A stretch of 64,000 nucleotides of DNA, from the NCBI RefSeq assembly GCF_018390515.1, contig NZ_JAHBBK010000001.1:1-64000 (forward strand). The letters are read 5' to 3'. Under the pieces are notes generated by a model. That model searched no databases, was not told the origin of the DNA, and worked only from the letters and a program-made list of their open reading frames with translations. Shown here one piece after another: positions 1-7,650 of this stretch (its first letter is position 1; each line of letters begins with the position of its first letter). Origin of the DNA: Mucilaginibacter sp. Bleaf8 (GTDB taxonomy: Bacteria; Bacteroidota; Bacteroidia; Sphingobacteriales; Sphingobacteriaceae). Both the position numbers and the translations under genes were made by a program.

Positions 1-2
1 CG

Positions 3-890
3 GGCAATACGCCGAGGATCATCCAAGAGGATGAGTACTACAGCTTTGGACTTAGAAAACCAACGGGTGGTTATGACTTATCCAACAACAACCGCTATCT
101 TTACAATGGTAAGGAGGTGCAAACGGACTTGGCTAACCAATACGATTATGGCGCTAGATTCTATGACCCCGTGATCGGTAGATGGAATGCTGTAGATCCG
201 CTCGCAGAGATGGCATTTAATTTCTCAGGGTATAATTATTGTAACAATAATCCTGTTTTATTAACCGATCCACTCGGGCTAGCTGCCGATTCGGGAGGAA
301 TTCACCTCCAAGCGGTGACAGTAACAGCTATCCGAGATGTGACAAAGATTATGTATCTTTCAGGTACTTTCTTTCGAAATTTGTATGGAAAATACTTAGA
401 TCGAGTTGGAACGACTAATAACGTTTATAGTTTTAATGGGTTATTAGTACAATCGATGCTGCACAGAAAAGACGTTGAAATAAATGGTCAGCTATTAGAT
501 AAAATGAAACGTGACGAAGATTTTTTAAGATTTAGAAATGATTTGATAAAGATCCTGAGAAAAAATTCTAAATTCAGAAAATTGAAATTCCTGAACAGAA
601 GTGGCCAAGTCCAGTTTGGAGGCAAACAATTTTTTTCGCAAGAGGGTTTAACTGATGAAACAGGGTGGGCAATGCGAAATGCTAATATTAGTGCAGATGC
701 AACACTGAAAGCCGATGGAACAATCATAATTAATTATGAAATCCAAGATACATTTGACTTAAGTTCTCAAGATGGTAGATCCGATACCTACAATAATCTT
801 AGCGGAATCGGTGGCCTCGTTTATCACGGTCTCTTAGGTGGAAAAGGCGATATGAAAGTTTGGGGACATTGGGTTGAAGAAATTAAGTAA
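3..890 (+). CDS. Rhs-repeat protein, C-terminal end with variable (toxin-like) domain, 5' partial
   Basis: The reading frame is open from base 3, so the gene begins before the window; the GTG at 117 lies inside it and is not a start. The Rhs core ends with the usual signature: YDYGARFYDPVIGRWNAVDP, then NNNPVLLTDPLG. After this core the roughly 200 C-terminal residues are unlike the repeat part and begin with HLQAVTVTA, a junction style common in Bacteroidota polymorphic toxins. The family pattern is a conserved shell with an exchangeable C-terminal toxin. I do not recognise this C-terminal domain; it ends in a glycine-rich segment (LVYHGLLGGKGD) and a histidine-containing tail (VWGHWVEE). 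The stop overlaps the start of the next gene (TAATG), implying coupled translation. Confidence 0.85.
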   Translation, partial: GNTPRIIQEDEYYSFGLRKPTGGYDLSNNNRYLYNGKEVQTDLANQYDYGARFYDPVIGRWNAVDPLAEMAFNFSGYNYCNNNPVLLTDPLGLAADSGGIHLQAVTVTAIRDVTKIMYLSGTFFRNLYGKYLDRVGTTNNVYSFNGLLVQSMLHRKDVEINGQLLDKMKRDEDFLRFRNDLIKILRKNSKFRKLKFLNRSGQVQFGGKQFFSQEGLTDETGWAMRNANISADATLKADGTIIINYEIQDTFDLSSQDGRSDTYNNLSGIGGLVYHGLLGGKGDMKVWGHWVEEIK

Positions 891-1372
891 TGATGAGACA
901 CAAAGCAATATCATTTTCAATAGCACTACTGTGCTTAACTATAGTCTCATGTGAGCAGAAAATGACTACTACCGTAAAAAAAGATGAGTTTTACACTGGC
1001 AAAGGTGGGTGGGATTACGCAAGATTCCCTTTGATTAAACCATATGAGGCTCGACTCGTCGCCGGCTTTGACAATTGGATTGTAAGACTTGATTCAACAA
1101 GTTATGACGGGACCGTGCCGAACGTAAAAAGCCTAAACATTATTGGGGATAGCTTAATCATACTTTATAGTAAAAACACTTTGTTAGATGGCCTACCTAC
1201 TAAACAGTCTTGGTATGTTATACTCCCTGCAAGGCGAATAGAAAAAGGATTCAAAAATCATGAAGATTATACAAGTTATTTAGATAGTTTGGGAATACTA
1301 CAAGAACCGAAACTTTTAGACATACATCTAGTGAACAAAGATTTTCAACATAATGATAGAATTAATTGGTAA
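890..1372 (+). CDS. Small lipoprotein, putative immunity protein of the Rhs toxin
   Basis: A 160-residue protein with a lipoprotein signal (Cys21 in the context TIVSCEQK). No known domain is recognised. Its ATG overlaps the stop of the Rhs gene by one base, so the two are almost certainly translated together. A small unrelated gene directly after an Rhs C-terminal domain is usually the cognate immunity gene. Because this one is exported and lipidated, the toxin would be expected to act in the periplasm or on the envelope rather than in the cytoplasm; this is inference. A second ATG follows immediately (MM), so the start is uncertain by one codon. It could instead be an unrelated accessory lipoprotein. 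Confidence 0.7.
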   Translation: MMRHKAISFSIALLCLTIVSCEQKMTTTVKKDEFYTGKGGWDYARFPLIKPYEARLVAGFDNWIVRLDSTSYDGTVPNVKSLNIIGDSLIILYSKNTLLDGLPTKQSWYVILPARRIEKGFKNHEDYTSYLDSLGILQEPKLLDIHLVNKDFQHNDRINW

Positions 1373-1435
1373 CGGACCATTTAAATTTGTTGAACAATAA
1401 GCTAGGTATAATCATTTCTTGAAGTTAATTCCGCG

Positions 1436-1475
1436 ATGTCCGTAGACTTCCAAGGCTACGGACATTTTTGTTTTG
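1436..1475 (+). terminator. Rho-independent terminator after the Rhs/lipoprotein pair
   Basis: A 10-bp perfect stem (ATGTCCGTAG with CTACGGACAT, 1436-1445 and 1456-1465) with a 10-base loop is followed by a T-rich run. It lies 64 bases after the lipoprotein stop. Confidence 0.75.
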
Positions 1476-1579
1476 TAACCATCAGTCTACCATATTGTAA
1501 CAATGAAGGAATTCTAGCACTTGCTGAAAACTATTGCCCTTTGCTACCGCAAGCGTTCTGCTTGTGAGATTAAGTTACT

Positions 1580-1610
1580 GTCTGTAGTATTCTAAGACTA
1601 CGGACTTTTG
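1580..1610 (+). terminator. Second, diverged terminator hairpin
   Basis: GTCTGTAG at 1580-1587 pairs with CTACGGAC at 1598-1605 (one G-U pair), followed by TTTTG. It is a diverged copy of the hairpin at 1436. Confidence 0.5.
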
Positions 1611-1663
1611 TATCTTCTAGACTTCAGTCTACCAAAATAGTAACACTCGAAAAGGACAGTATC

Positions 1664-2827
1664 CTACTGCAAACTATTGCTCATCTGGAACAACGGCAGA
1701 TACATCGAAATCAAAATTACGCCTACAATAAGCCCGAGGAATATGATGATGAGCGGCTCCATGGCACTGGATAGTGAGGATGTTTTGTATTCCACTTCTT
1801 CCACATACTGGTCGGAGATGCGGGCAAAAAAGTAATCAAGCTGGTTGGTCTCTTCTCCTACTTTCACGAGTTGAATCATTTTGGCTGGGTAAACATTAAA
1901 AGCTGCCAGGCTCTGGTGTAAGGAGCGGCCATTCATAATATCGTCTTCCACCTTTTTTAAAGAGCTTTCAATCGGGTAAAAATCAATCATCTGCCTGATG
2001 AGGGCTATTGCACGCAGCAGCGGCAAACGCGCGTTGATGAGCAGGCGCATGGCATTGCAAAACCTGGCCAGGTAAATCTTTTGCACCAGATTACCCACTA
2101 TCGGCAACCTGAGTAAAATATGGGTAGACCACATCCTGAACTTTTCGGTTTTACGCAAGCTAAACAGGATGCCACCTGTAATTACCAACAGAATGAATGC
2201 ATTAAAGAAGTTATTTTCCAGCGCTTGTGATATGCCAATGATTTTTTCGGTAATCCAGGGCAGTTGGCCGCCAAAGCGTTTAAATACATCGCCAAACATC
2301 GGCACAATAAACTTTAGCATAAAGAATACCGCCGCGAGCGAGGAGGACAAGACAATGCAAGGATAGGTGAGCGAAGAAATGATCTTACGACGCTGCTTGA
2401 TCTTATTCTGATAATACTTAGCCAGATCCTGCAATACCTCGATCAGTTTTCCGGTTTCCTCGCCAATCTGTAAGCTGTAAATCTCGTACATGGAAAAACG
2501 CCCGCTTTGCTGCAATGCTTGCGAGAAAGTGGTGCCGCCCAGCACAGCCTGCTCTATAGAGGCGAACAACGCTTTGTCTTTTTCTTTTTTCAGATCAGCA
2601 GTAATCAGTTCAAAACTGCTTTTCAAATTAATACCCGCCTGTAGCAGGGAGCTAAGCTCCAGATACAACGCTTCTTTCTTTCGATCCGGAAGTTCACGGC
2701 TGCCGAAACTAATGTCTTTGTTGAGGAACGCCAGCAGGCCGCCGGTCTCTTTATCGGCGGTTGCTGATACTTTCTTTTGGGGCTGCGGTTTCTTTGTTTC
2801 GTATCTCGATAAATCAATGGATGGCAT
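1664..2827 (-). CDS. Type II secretion/type IV pilus inner-membrane platform protein (GspF/PilC family)
   Basis: A 387-residue polytopic protein with two T2SSF domains (about residues 55-175 and 255-380). Each has the family look: ALYLELSSLLQAGINL in the first and ARFCNAMRLLINARLPLL in the second. Three hydrophobic segments lie near 170-195, 220-240 and 355-380. GspF/PilC proteins form the inner-membrane platform that works with the assembly ATPase to extrude pseudopili or pili. It is the last gene of a minus-strand operon and overlaps the preceding prepilin gene by 14 bases. No ATPase (GspE/PilB) or secretin (GspD/PilQ) gene is adjacent. Length is normal for the family. Confidence 0.9.
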   Translation of the reverse strand: MPSIDLSRYETKKPQPQKKVSATADKETGGLLAFLNKDISFGSRELPDRKKEALYLELSSLLQAGINLKSSFELITADLKKEKDKALFASIEQAVLGGTTFSQALQQSGRFSMYEIYSLQIGEETGKLIEVLQDLAKYYQNKIKQRRKIISSLTYPCIVLSSSLAAVFFMLKFIVPMFGDVFKRFGGQLPWITEKIIGISQALENNFFNAFILLVITGGILFSLRKTEKFRMWSTHILLRLPIVGNLVQKIYLARFCNAMRLLINARLPLLRAIALIRQMIDFYPIESSLKKVEDDIMNGRSLHQSLAAFNVYPAKMIQLVKVGEETNQLDYFFARISDQYVEEVEYKTSSLSSAMEPLIIIFLGLIVGVILISMYLPLFQMSNSLQ

Positions 2828-3323
2828 GGGCGTTTAATTTAATCAGGTTTTCGGAGCTGTACAGTTTGCGGTAGCGATAGGGGAACTGTTGATCATTGAG
2901 AATCACCGTTAGCGTAAGTTCATCAATTGGTATTGACAGCGAAGCCTCTTCTTCAACCACAGGTGTCTGTTCATAATAAAGCAGTGGTTTTGTGGTTTGG
3001 AGTTGAAACGTATCGGGTACGGTTGCAGCCCTGATCACATGGTTTTGATCAAAGTGATATCTGACCTGTTGCCCTGGTTTGGTGAAAATCAGGCTATCTT
3101 GCTTATACATTATACTTTCAGACCGCTCAAAATCTTTTTGAAGCAACTCATCTAATCTTACAACAACTGCCATCTTATCGTTTTTGCGGGTGAATCCGGC
3201 ATATGCCTTGCTCATCATGCTATACGCTGTGTACGTCATAGCAATAACAATGGCCGAAATTAACATAGCAATTGTTAGTTCCATAATGGTAAAAGCCGGT
3301 AGGCGCTTCTTACTTATCCTCAT
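2814..3323 (-). CDS. Prepilin-type pseudopilin (GspJ-like minor pseudopilin)
   Basis: The start chosen is the ATG at 3323 (MRISKKRLPAF), which overlaps the stop of the upstream gene by 14 bases; the longer frame from 3416 would add 31 residues ahead of the prepilin leader. The N-terminus shows a short basic leader, then FTIMELTIAMLISAIVIA, a class III prepilin signal with glutamate near mature position 5. The usual glycine before the cleavage site is replaced (alanine precedes FTIMEL), so processing may be unusual. The rest is an unrecognised soluble domain. Minor pseudopilins initiate the pseudopilus in type II-like systems; the role here is inferred from operon position. Confidence 0.8.
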   Translation of the reverse strand: MRISKKRLPAFTIMELTIAMLISAIVIAMTYTAYSMMSKAYAGFTRKNDKMAVVVRLDELLQKDFERSESIMYKQDSLIFTKPGQQVRYHFDQNHVIRAATVPDTFQLQTTKPLLYYEQTPVVEEEASLSIPIDELTLTVILNDQQFPYRYRKLYSSENLIKLNAHAIH

Positions 3324-3678
3324 TATTGATAACGATCTTTCTGATTTCGCTGATTTTTTCATGACGCTCGTCATACAAAACCAAATGAACCTCCTGTAGC
3401 CGTGCATTACCTTCATAGGGTAGGATATCTTTTTCTATGGTCCAGTCTTCGTTGTTATCTTCTTTAGCGCCATAACTTAGCGGGTGCTCCAACTCCAGCA
3501 TAGCCTGCTGCAGCCTGACTTGTGCCCGAAGCCGTCTTTCGGAAAGCGATAAGCGCATTACATTCGTGTAAATCATCATGGCAATGCCCAGCACCATTAC
3601 AATTACCACCATAGATACCACAACCTCCAATATGCTGGAAGCAGTAAGTTTAACGGATCTTATTTTGCTTCGAGCCAT
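3310..3678 (-). CDS. Prepilin-like pseudopilin (GspI-like)
   Basis: A 122-residue protein with a basic N-terminus and a hydrophobic helix containing ASSILEVVVSMVVIVMVLG, typical of minor pseudopilins with glutamate at position 5 or so. As in its neighbour, the residue before the hydrophobic stretch is not the standard glycine. It overlaps the upstream gene by 19 bases and the downstream one by 14, so the set is probably translationally coupled. It is probably a structural or initiating part of the pseudopilus; the exact GspI assignment is inferred from order and size. Confidence 0.75.
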   Translation of the reverse strand: MARSKIRSVKLTASSILEVVVSMVVIVMVLGIAMMIYTNVMRLSLSERRLRAQVRLQQAMLELEHPLSYGAKEDNNEDWTIEKDILPYEGNARLQEVHLVLYDERHEKISEIRKIVINNEDK

Positions 3679-4916
3679 TGTAGTATTTTGTAAGTTTTTT
3701 GGGAAGCAGGTAAAAGGCGGTTCGTTAGATAATAAGGCGATAATGCCGGTGCGTCTATCCGAATATTAATCAAGTAATTCTCATAGCGCGTGTAAGCCGT
3801 TTGGTAAAGAAACCTGCCGGCATAAACATTACCGTTGATGGAGGCGCCGTCTTTATAGTTCAACAAACCCTGGGCATAAACGCGCCCGTTAATCTGGGCG
3901 TTCTTCCCTAATTCGATCAGGGGTTTTACTTCATTTTGTGCTTTTTCATAAGTAAATACCGTTCCGTCAATCCGAACGTTATCACCAATACTGAGTTTTT
4001 CCTGGCCTTTGTCCTCGTCGTCGAATTTAAGCACGCCCAAAACGGAAGGGTAACCAAAACTGCATTTATCTTCGACAGTAATTGAATCCGTAGCAAAGAG
4101 CTGACAAGTGCCTGTAAAGCCACTCTTTACCATAATGGATTTGGCGAATACCAATACATTGTTAAGACGGCAAGATCCATCCAGGGTAACCGAAGTATCC
4201 GACTGCAAAACGATATGGCCGCTCAGCTGTTCAGTGATGTTTTGCGGCTCTTTACCGAAAACGAAGGTCATGGCAGGAAGGAGGAAGGATTGTGTAAGTG
4301 ATCCTTCAGGTAACGGCTGTCTGCGTAGCATAGAATCCGCTATGAAGTATCTTTTCAGTATTTGTAGTTGCCCCTCATCCAGCTTAGGAAGGCGGCGATC
4401 GCTATTGTGCTTTTTACCAATAACAATCCGCTTATCACCCTGGTAAGCATGATTGTTAACGTAGGCCTCCTGTATACCTGCCTTGGGTAAATATGCATCT
4501 CCTTTAATCGTTGTTTTGCCACTTACAGATAAAGACCGGTCTTCATCAATAATATACAAGGCAGCCCATTGGGTGGAGTCAATTTGATTCCCCATTGTAA
4601 ATACTTTAGTCAGTGTATCCTTCTGAATAAAAGCACGAGCCACACCAATATTAAACAGGCCCCATGGCTTACGCATCAGCTGTACGGAGTCATTTACCTG
4701 ATGGAATAAACTGATAGTCTTAGGTTCGTTATAGTCAGCATCGCTTTCCAGCAGTATGTTAACGGCAGAGGCCAGGTTGTTTTGCAACATTGTGTACCGA
4801 AACGTTTTTTGGTACTGCAGCTTATAGAAATAAGCCGCTGTAATTAACGACGAGCAAATCACAGCAATGACCAGCGCTATTACAATAACCATATACAAGG
4901 CGGAAGCTTTGAGCAT
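3660..4916 (-). CDS. Membrane-anchored protein with beta-helix-like repeats in the secretion operon
   Basis: A 418-residue protein with one N-terminal transmembrane helix (about residues 7-30), then a long periplasmic part. Residues about 130-380 contain repeated short motifs such as GKTTIKGDAYLPKAG, SIGDNVRIDGTVFTYEKA and KNAQINGRVYAQG. They resemble the 'I-G-x-x-A-x-I-x-G' steps of bactofilin or polymer-forming beta-solenoids. I do not know a named family. Position between the YwqK-repeat protein and the two pseudopilins suggests a structural or initiating role comparable to GspK or PilX, but there is no sequence proof. Confidence 0.65.
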   Translation of the reverse strand: MLKASALYMVIVIALVIAVICSSLITAAYFYKLQYQKTFRYTMLQNNLASAVNILLESDADYNEPKTISLFHQVNDSVQLMRKPWGLFNIGVARAFIQKDTLTKVFTMGNQIDSTQWAALYIIDEDRSLSVSGKTTIKGDAYLPKAGIQEAYVNNHAYQGDKRIVIGKKHNSDRRLPKLDEGQLQILKRYFIADSMLRRQPLPEGSLTQSFLLPAMTFVFGKEPQNITEQLSGHIVLQSDTSVTLDGSCRLNNVLVFAKSIMVKSGFTGTCQLFATDSITVEDKCSFGYPSVLGVLKFDDEDKGQEKLSIGDNVRIDGTVFTYEKAQNEVKPLIELGKNAQINGRVYAQGLLNYKDGASINGNVYAGRFLYQTAYTRYENYLINIRIDAPALSPYYLTNRLLPASQKTYKILQWLEAK

Positions 4917-4922
4917 GGCTAT

Positions 4923-5600
4923 TTAGCTGGCATTAACTTTTGATGCCTCGTTCTTCTGCTTTTTTATCTTTTTCGGCTTAACAGCCGGCGGTGTAGCTGT
5001 GGTGCTCTGAATTGAATCTCTTTTGTGCAGCCAGTGAATGGCTTTTACTTTTTGCCACAGCGATGGCGTTTTGAGTGTATTTGAAACAATTTGCCCATGT
5101 TTATACCTAACGGTTTCAACAGAATCGCCACCATGGTAGATTAGTACCTTACCTTCAAGCAAGTTGTCTGCATAACGTCCGGATTGCCTTGGCTGCCCTT
5201 GCTCGTCGTAAAAGGTAAAATCCCCTTCTTTTATACCGTGTTGCCAGTTTACTAATTCGGCCAGGGCACCGCTTTCCTGCCAGCTTCTCCAAAGTCCATC
5301 TTTCAGTCCGCTGTCGAACTCGCCTTGTTCTTTCAGGCTTTTATCGGTATAGTACTCCTCGTACTTACCATGCAGTAATTTACCGCTGTATCCGCCCTGC
5401 GTGTTATGAATTGTATTGCCACCATACCAGTAGTAAATCCGGTCACTGTGCAGTGAACTTACTGCCGAAGGGGTTATTTCAGTCACAATTGTACGACCAG
5501 GCGCCGTAATCCGTACCTTATTCAGACCAAAGCTGGGTATCCGTTGTGCCTGGAGGGAGGAACTGGCGAGCAGAAATATTATATACACATATCTTTTCAT
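4923..5600 (-). CDS. Exported MORN/YwqK-type repeat protein
   Basis: A 225-residue protein with a Sec signal peptide (cleavage after SSSLQA). Residues about 70-180 hold successive MORN-like units: GKLLHGKYEEYYTD, GLKDGLWRSWQESG, GIKEGDFTFYDEQG and NLLEGKVLIYHGG. These match the toxin-antitoxin YwqK-type repeat family. The C-terminus is basic and lysine-rich (KPKKIKKQKNEA). The gene overlaps the preceding one by four bases. The repeat folds into beta-hairpins that probably mediate protein contacts; its role in the secretion operon is unknown. Confidence 0.75.
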   Translation of the reverse strand: MKRYVYIIFLLASSSLQAQRIPSFGLNKVRITAPGRTIVTEITPSAVSSLHSDRIYYWYGGNTIHNTQGGYSGKLLHGKYEEYYTDKSLKEQGEFDSGLKDGLWRSWQESGALAELVNWQHGIKEGDFTFYDEQGQPRQSGRYADNLLEGKVLIYHGGDSVETVRYKHGQIVSNTLKTPSLWQKVKAIHWLHKRDSIQSTTATPPAVKPKKIKKQKNEASKVNAS

Positions 5601-6139
5601 GGCGTTTCGTTACTGGTAGGTATATAATGAGTGAGATGTTGATAGCTGATTTGAATAGAATCTTTCAAGTTTTTTAAAAGTTTAACGCCTCCCGAGGATT
5701 CACCCTCGCTTAGCATCAGGCTTTTGCCACTCACCGTCATGAGCGCATAAAGTTTTTTAGTATGTGGGTTTCTGATGTAGCCGGAATAGCGGATAAAACC
5801 CCAGTTCATTGCTTGCTTACGCGTTCCTGATGCCTGATGTATTAGCGGCGATAATCGTGTTGTGCTACTGATTATTTGCCTAACCGGAATTTGTGCTGTA
5901 TCTTTTTTTATGGGTGCTTTAGCCATGGCAAAAGGGTCCCGATAATTTAATTTCAAAGAGACTGTGTCTTTGATAGCTTCATAGTCGTTCAGGGGCTCTT
6001 TCGGATAATTTGCAGATGTTTTTGGCATTACTGGCAGTTCGTCGTCATTATTGACGGCCGCAACAATACGATAAATAATCAGGCCCCATACCACGGCAAC
6101 TATCAGCCCTAAAAAGTACACAGATGCTTTATTTTTCAT
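5597..6139 (-). CDS. PilP/GspC-like inner-membrane protein
   Basis: A 180-residue bitopic protein: one N-terminal transmembrane helix (about residues 8-27), a proline-containing linker, an RDPF motif near residue 67, and a C-terminal beta domain (about 110-170). The layout, including RDPF and a small 'homology region' with YSGYIRNPHTKKLYALM, matches PilP and GspC proteins, which link the inner-membrane platform to the secretin. The match is by architecture. It overlaps the next gene by four bases. Its presence implies that a secretin exists elsewhere in the genome. Confidence 0.65.
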   Translation of the reverse strand: MKNKASVYFLGLIVAVVWGLIIYRIVAAVNNDDELPVMPKTSANYPKEPLNDYEAIKDTVSLKLNYRDPFAMAKAPIKKDTAQIPVRQIISSTTRLSPLIHQASGTRKQAMNWGFIRYSGYIRNPHTKKLYALMTVSGKSLMLSEGESSGGVKLLKNLKDSIQISYQHLTHYIPTSNETP

Positions 6140-6148
6140 AAGGCCTGC

Positions 6149-7099
6149 TTATTGTAAGGTAAAGCTTCTAACCGTACTGGCTGTCCCTTCATTACCGGCA
6201 GCATCTATAGCAGTCACTTTCCAGTATATGCGTTCTCCAAAAGTTCCTGTGGTCAGCGTGTAAGATGTTGTATTAATCAGCATCGGAAAGCTGTCATTAT
6301 AACGGGTGGTACCATCGGCTTTAAAAGCATAAAGACGGTATTTTGATGCCGTGGCTACCTGGCTCCATCGCATGGTGACCGGAGAACTGACAGACTGATC
6401 TGCAGCAGGTGCCGTTAGGCTGACCTGACCAGGCGGCGTGCTGTCAAATGTCAGGTTGCGGATAACCGACCACCGGGATTGTGCGGTATCGTTTTCTGCC
6501 CGGACGCGCCATTGATAAGTCTGGTCTTTTAACAATTTGTAAGTAAACTGTTGTGCCGGTGTGGCCTGGTCCAGCACAAGCTTGGTTTCATCAGCAAAAC
6601 TGTTGGTGTCCAGCTGCAGGCGATACTTCGTGGCACCATATAATTCTCCCCAGCTGAAGTTGAGGTTACTTTGCGTAGTCAAAAGGTTACTACCAGGGGT
6701 ATTTACTTGCACCACTTGTTGCTTGATCGAGGAAAAAAGAACCGAAAATTGCTGCGGTGTGGTATAAGCGGTTTCAGAACTGCCGTTTTCAGCGCGTACA
6801 CGCCACTGGTAGGTACCTGGGCTCAGGTTGAAAGCAAACTTATCACTTTTAACCACTGTATCAACAACAATAACAGTTGCAGAGTCAAATTTTGGCGTAA
6901 CAATTTGAAGGCGGTATTGCAATGCATCTTCTACTTGGTTCCACCAGAAATTCAAGGTATAGCTCGTACTTTTATAGTCATTTCCAGGCGCATTGAGCAT
7001 TACCTGCCGCTCCTTAATGGAAGGTTCAATGAAATCTTTACAACCGAAAAGCAGGCTAGATAAGGCAACTAATAAGAAATAAGGCTTAAGTTTTATCAC
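6149..7099 (-). CDS. Lipoprotein with three fibronectin type III-like domains
   Basis: A 316-residue lipoprotein (Cys20 in SLLFGCKD). Three repeats of about 90 residues each contain the strand pattern 'W..v..a..YrLql' and end in a 'YqWRVrAenG' motif, seen as TYQWRVRAENGSSE and TYQWRVRAENDTAQ; the third ends in IYWKVTAIDAAGNEG. This is the Fn3/Ig-like pattern of Bacteroidota surface lipoproteins. It is the first gene of the secretion-type operon and probably acts at the outer membrane. It is 9 bases from the next gene. Confidence 0.8.
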   Translation of the reverse strand: MIKLKPYFLLVALSSLLFGCKDFIEPSIKERQVMLNAPGNDYKSTSYTLNFWWNQVEDALQYRLQIVTPKFDSATVIVVDTVVKSDKFAFNLSPGTYQWRVRAENGSSETAYTTPQQFSVLFSSIKQQVVQVNTPGSNLLTTQSNLNFSWGELYGATKYRLQLDTNSFADETKLVLDQATPAQQFTYKLLKDQTYQWRVRAENDTAQSRWSVIRNLTFDSTPPGQVSLTAPAADQSVSSPVTMRWSQVATASKYRLYAFKADGTTRYNDSFPMLINTTSYTLTTGTFGERIYWKVTAIDAAGNEGTASTVRSFTLQ

Positions 7100-7650
7100 G
7101 CTCGAATTTACGGCAAAAATTAATAAGTTAACTAAATTAATTGAAGCTTAACGAAACTGCTACTCGGTGCTAGTCCACGCCGCTTTGTTTGTGAATGATT
7201 ATCTTTGAAAACTTACTTGGAATAGTCGATGAAGTAGGCACCTACCTAGGCACTTTGAAGTTGACTTTCTTTGAAGATTTTTATGCTAATATAATACGCT
7301 CGAGCTTAGCTGGGCGTGCTTAAAAGTCTATTTTGTGACCTCGCTCAGTCCTTACATATACAGGCTTTAGGGACCGTCGATTATAAGGCCGAGAAACAGT
7401 ATCGGCATGGCTCAGCTTACTTCCAATATTAATTACGATGCTACTAATTTTTGAAAGGCAGATCAACAAAATTTCTACTGGCGAAGAAGCTGCTCAGGTT
7501 GCCAAAATACCGGAGTAGCAAAACGCACATACTATGATAACCGAACTTCAGGAAAAGGTTAAAAAGCTGTTGGTATCAATGTCCGCAATGCTTTTTATAG
7601 CATTTTAGATTTTACTAGCTGTTTTGTTTTGCAAGTGTGGCTCCGTTTTT
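7100..7650. other. Region without an intact gene; degraded coding traces
   Basis: This 551-base stretch should hold the promoter of the secretion operon near its left end. Around 7439-7517 a short frame reads LIFERQINKISTGEEAAQ before a stop, and looks like a coding remnant, possibly of a helix-turn-helix transposase subunit. The identity cannot be settled by eye. No RNA gene or repeat was recognised. Confidence 0.4.

Larger units (their letters stand above)
1436..1680. repeat. Imperfect direct repeat (about 100 bases, two copies) reaching into the 3' end of the GspF-like gene
   Basis: Copy A (about 1436-1535) and copy B (about 1578-1680) share in the same order a hairpin with CTACGGAC, a T-run, CAGTCTACCA, a GTAACA block and AAACTATTGC. 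In copy B the last block is the coding end (reverse strand) of the GspF-like gene; copy A resembles the same codons plus the downstream terminator. This suggests an old duplication at the boundary between the Rhs region and the secretion operon. No gene lies in 1373-1663. Confidence 0.5.

Noticed and set aside
7439..7580. Insertion-sequence remnant
   Set aside because: Only one short peptide hints at a transposase subunit; no terminal inverted repeats or target duplication were found.
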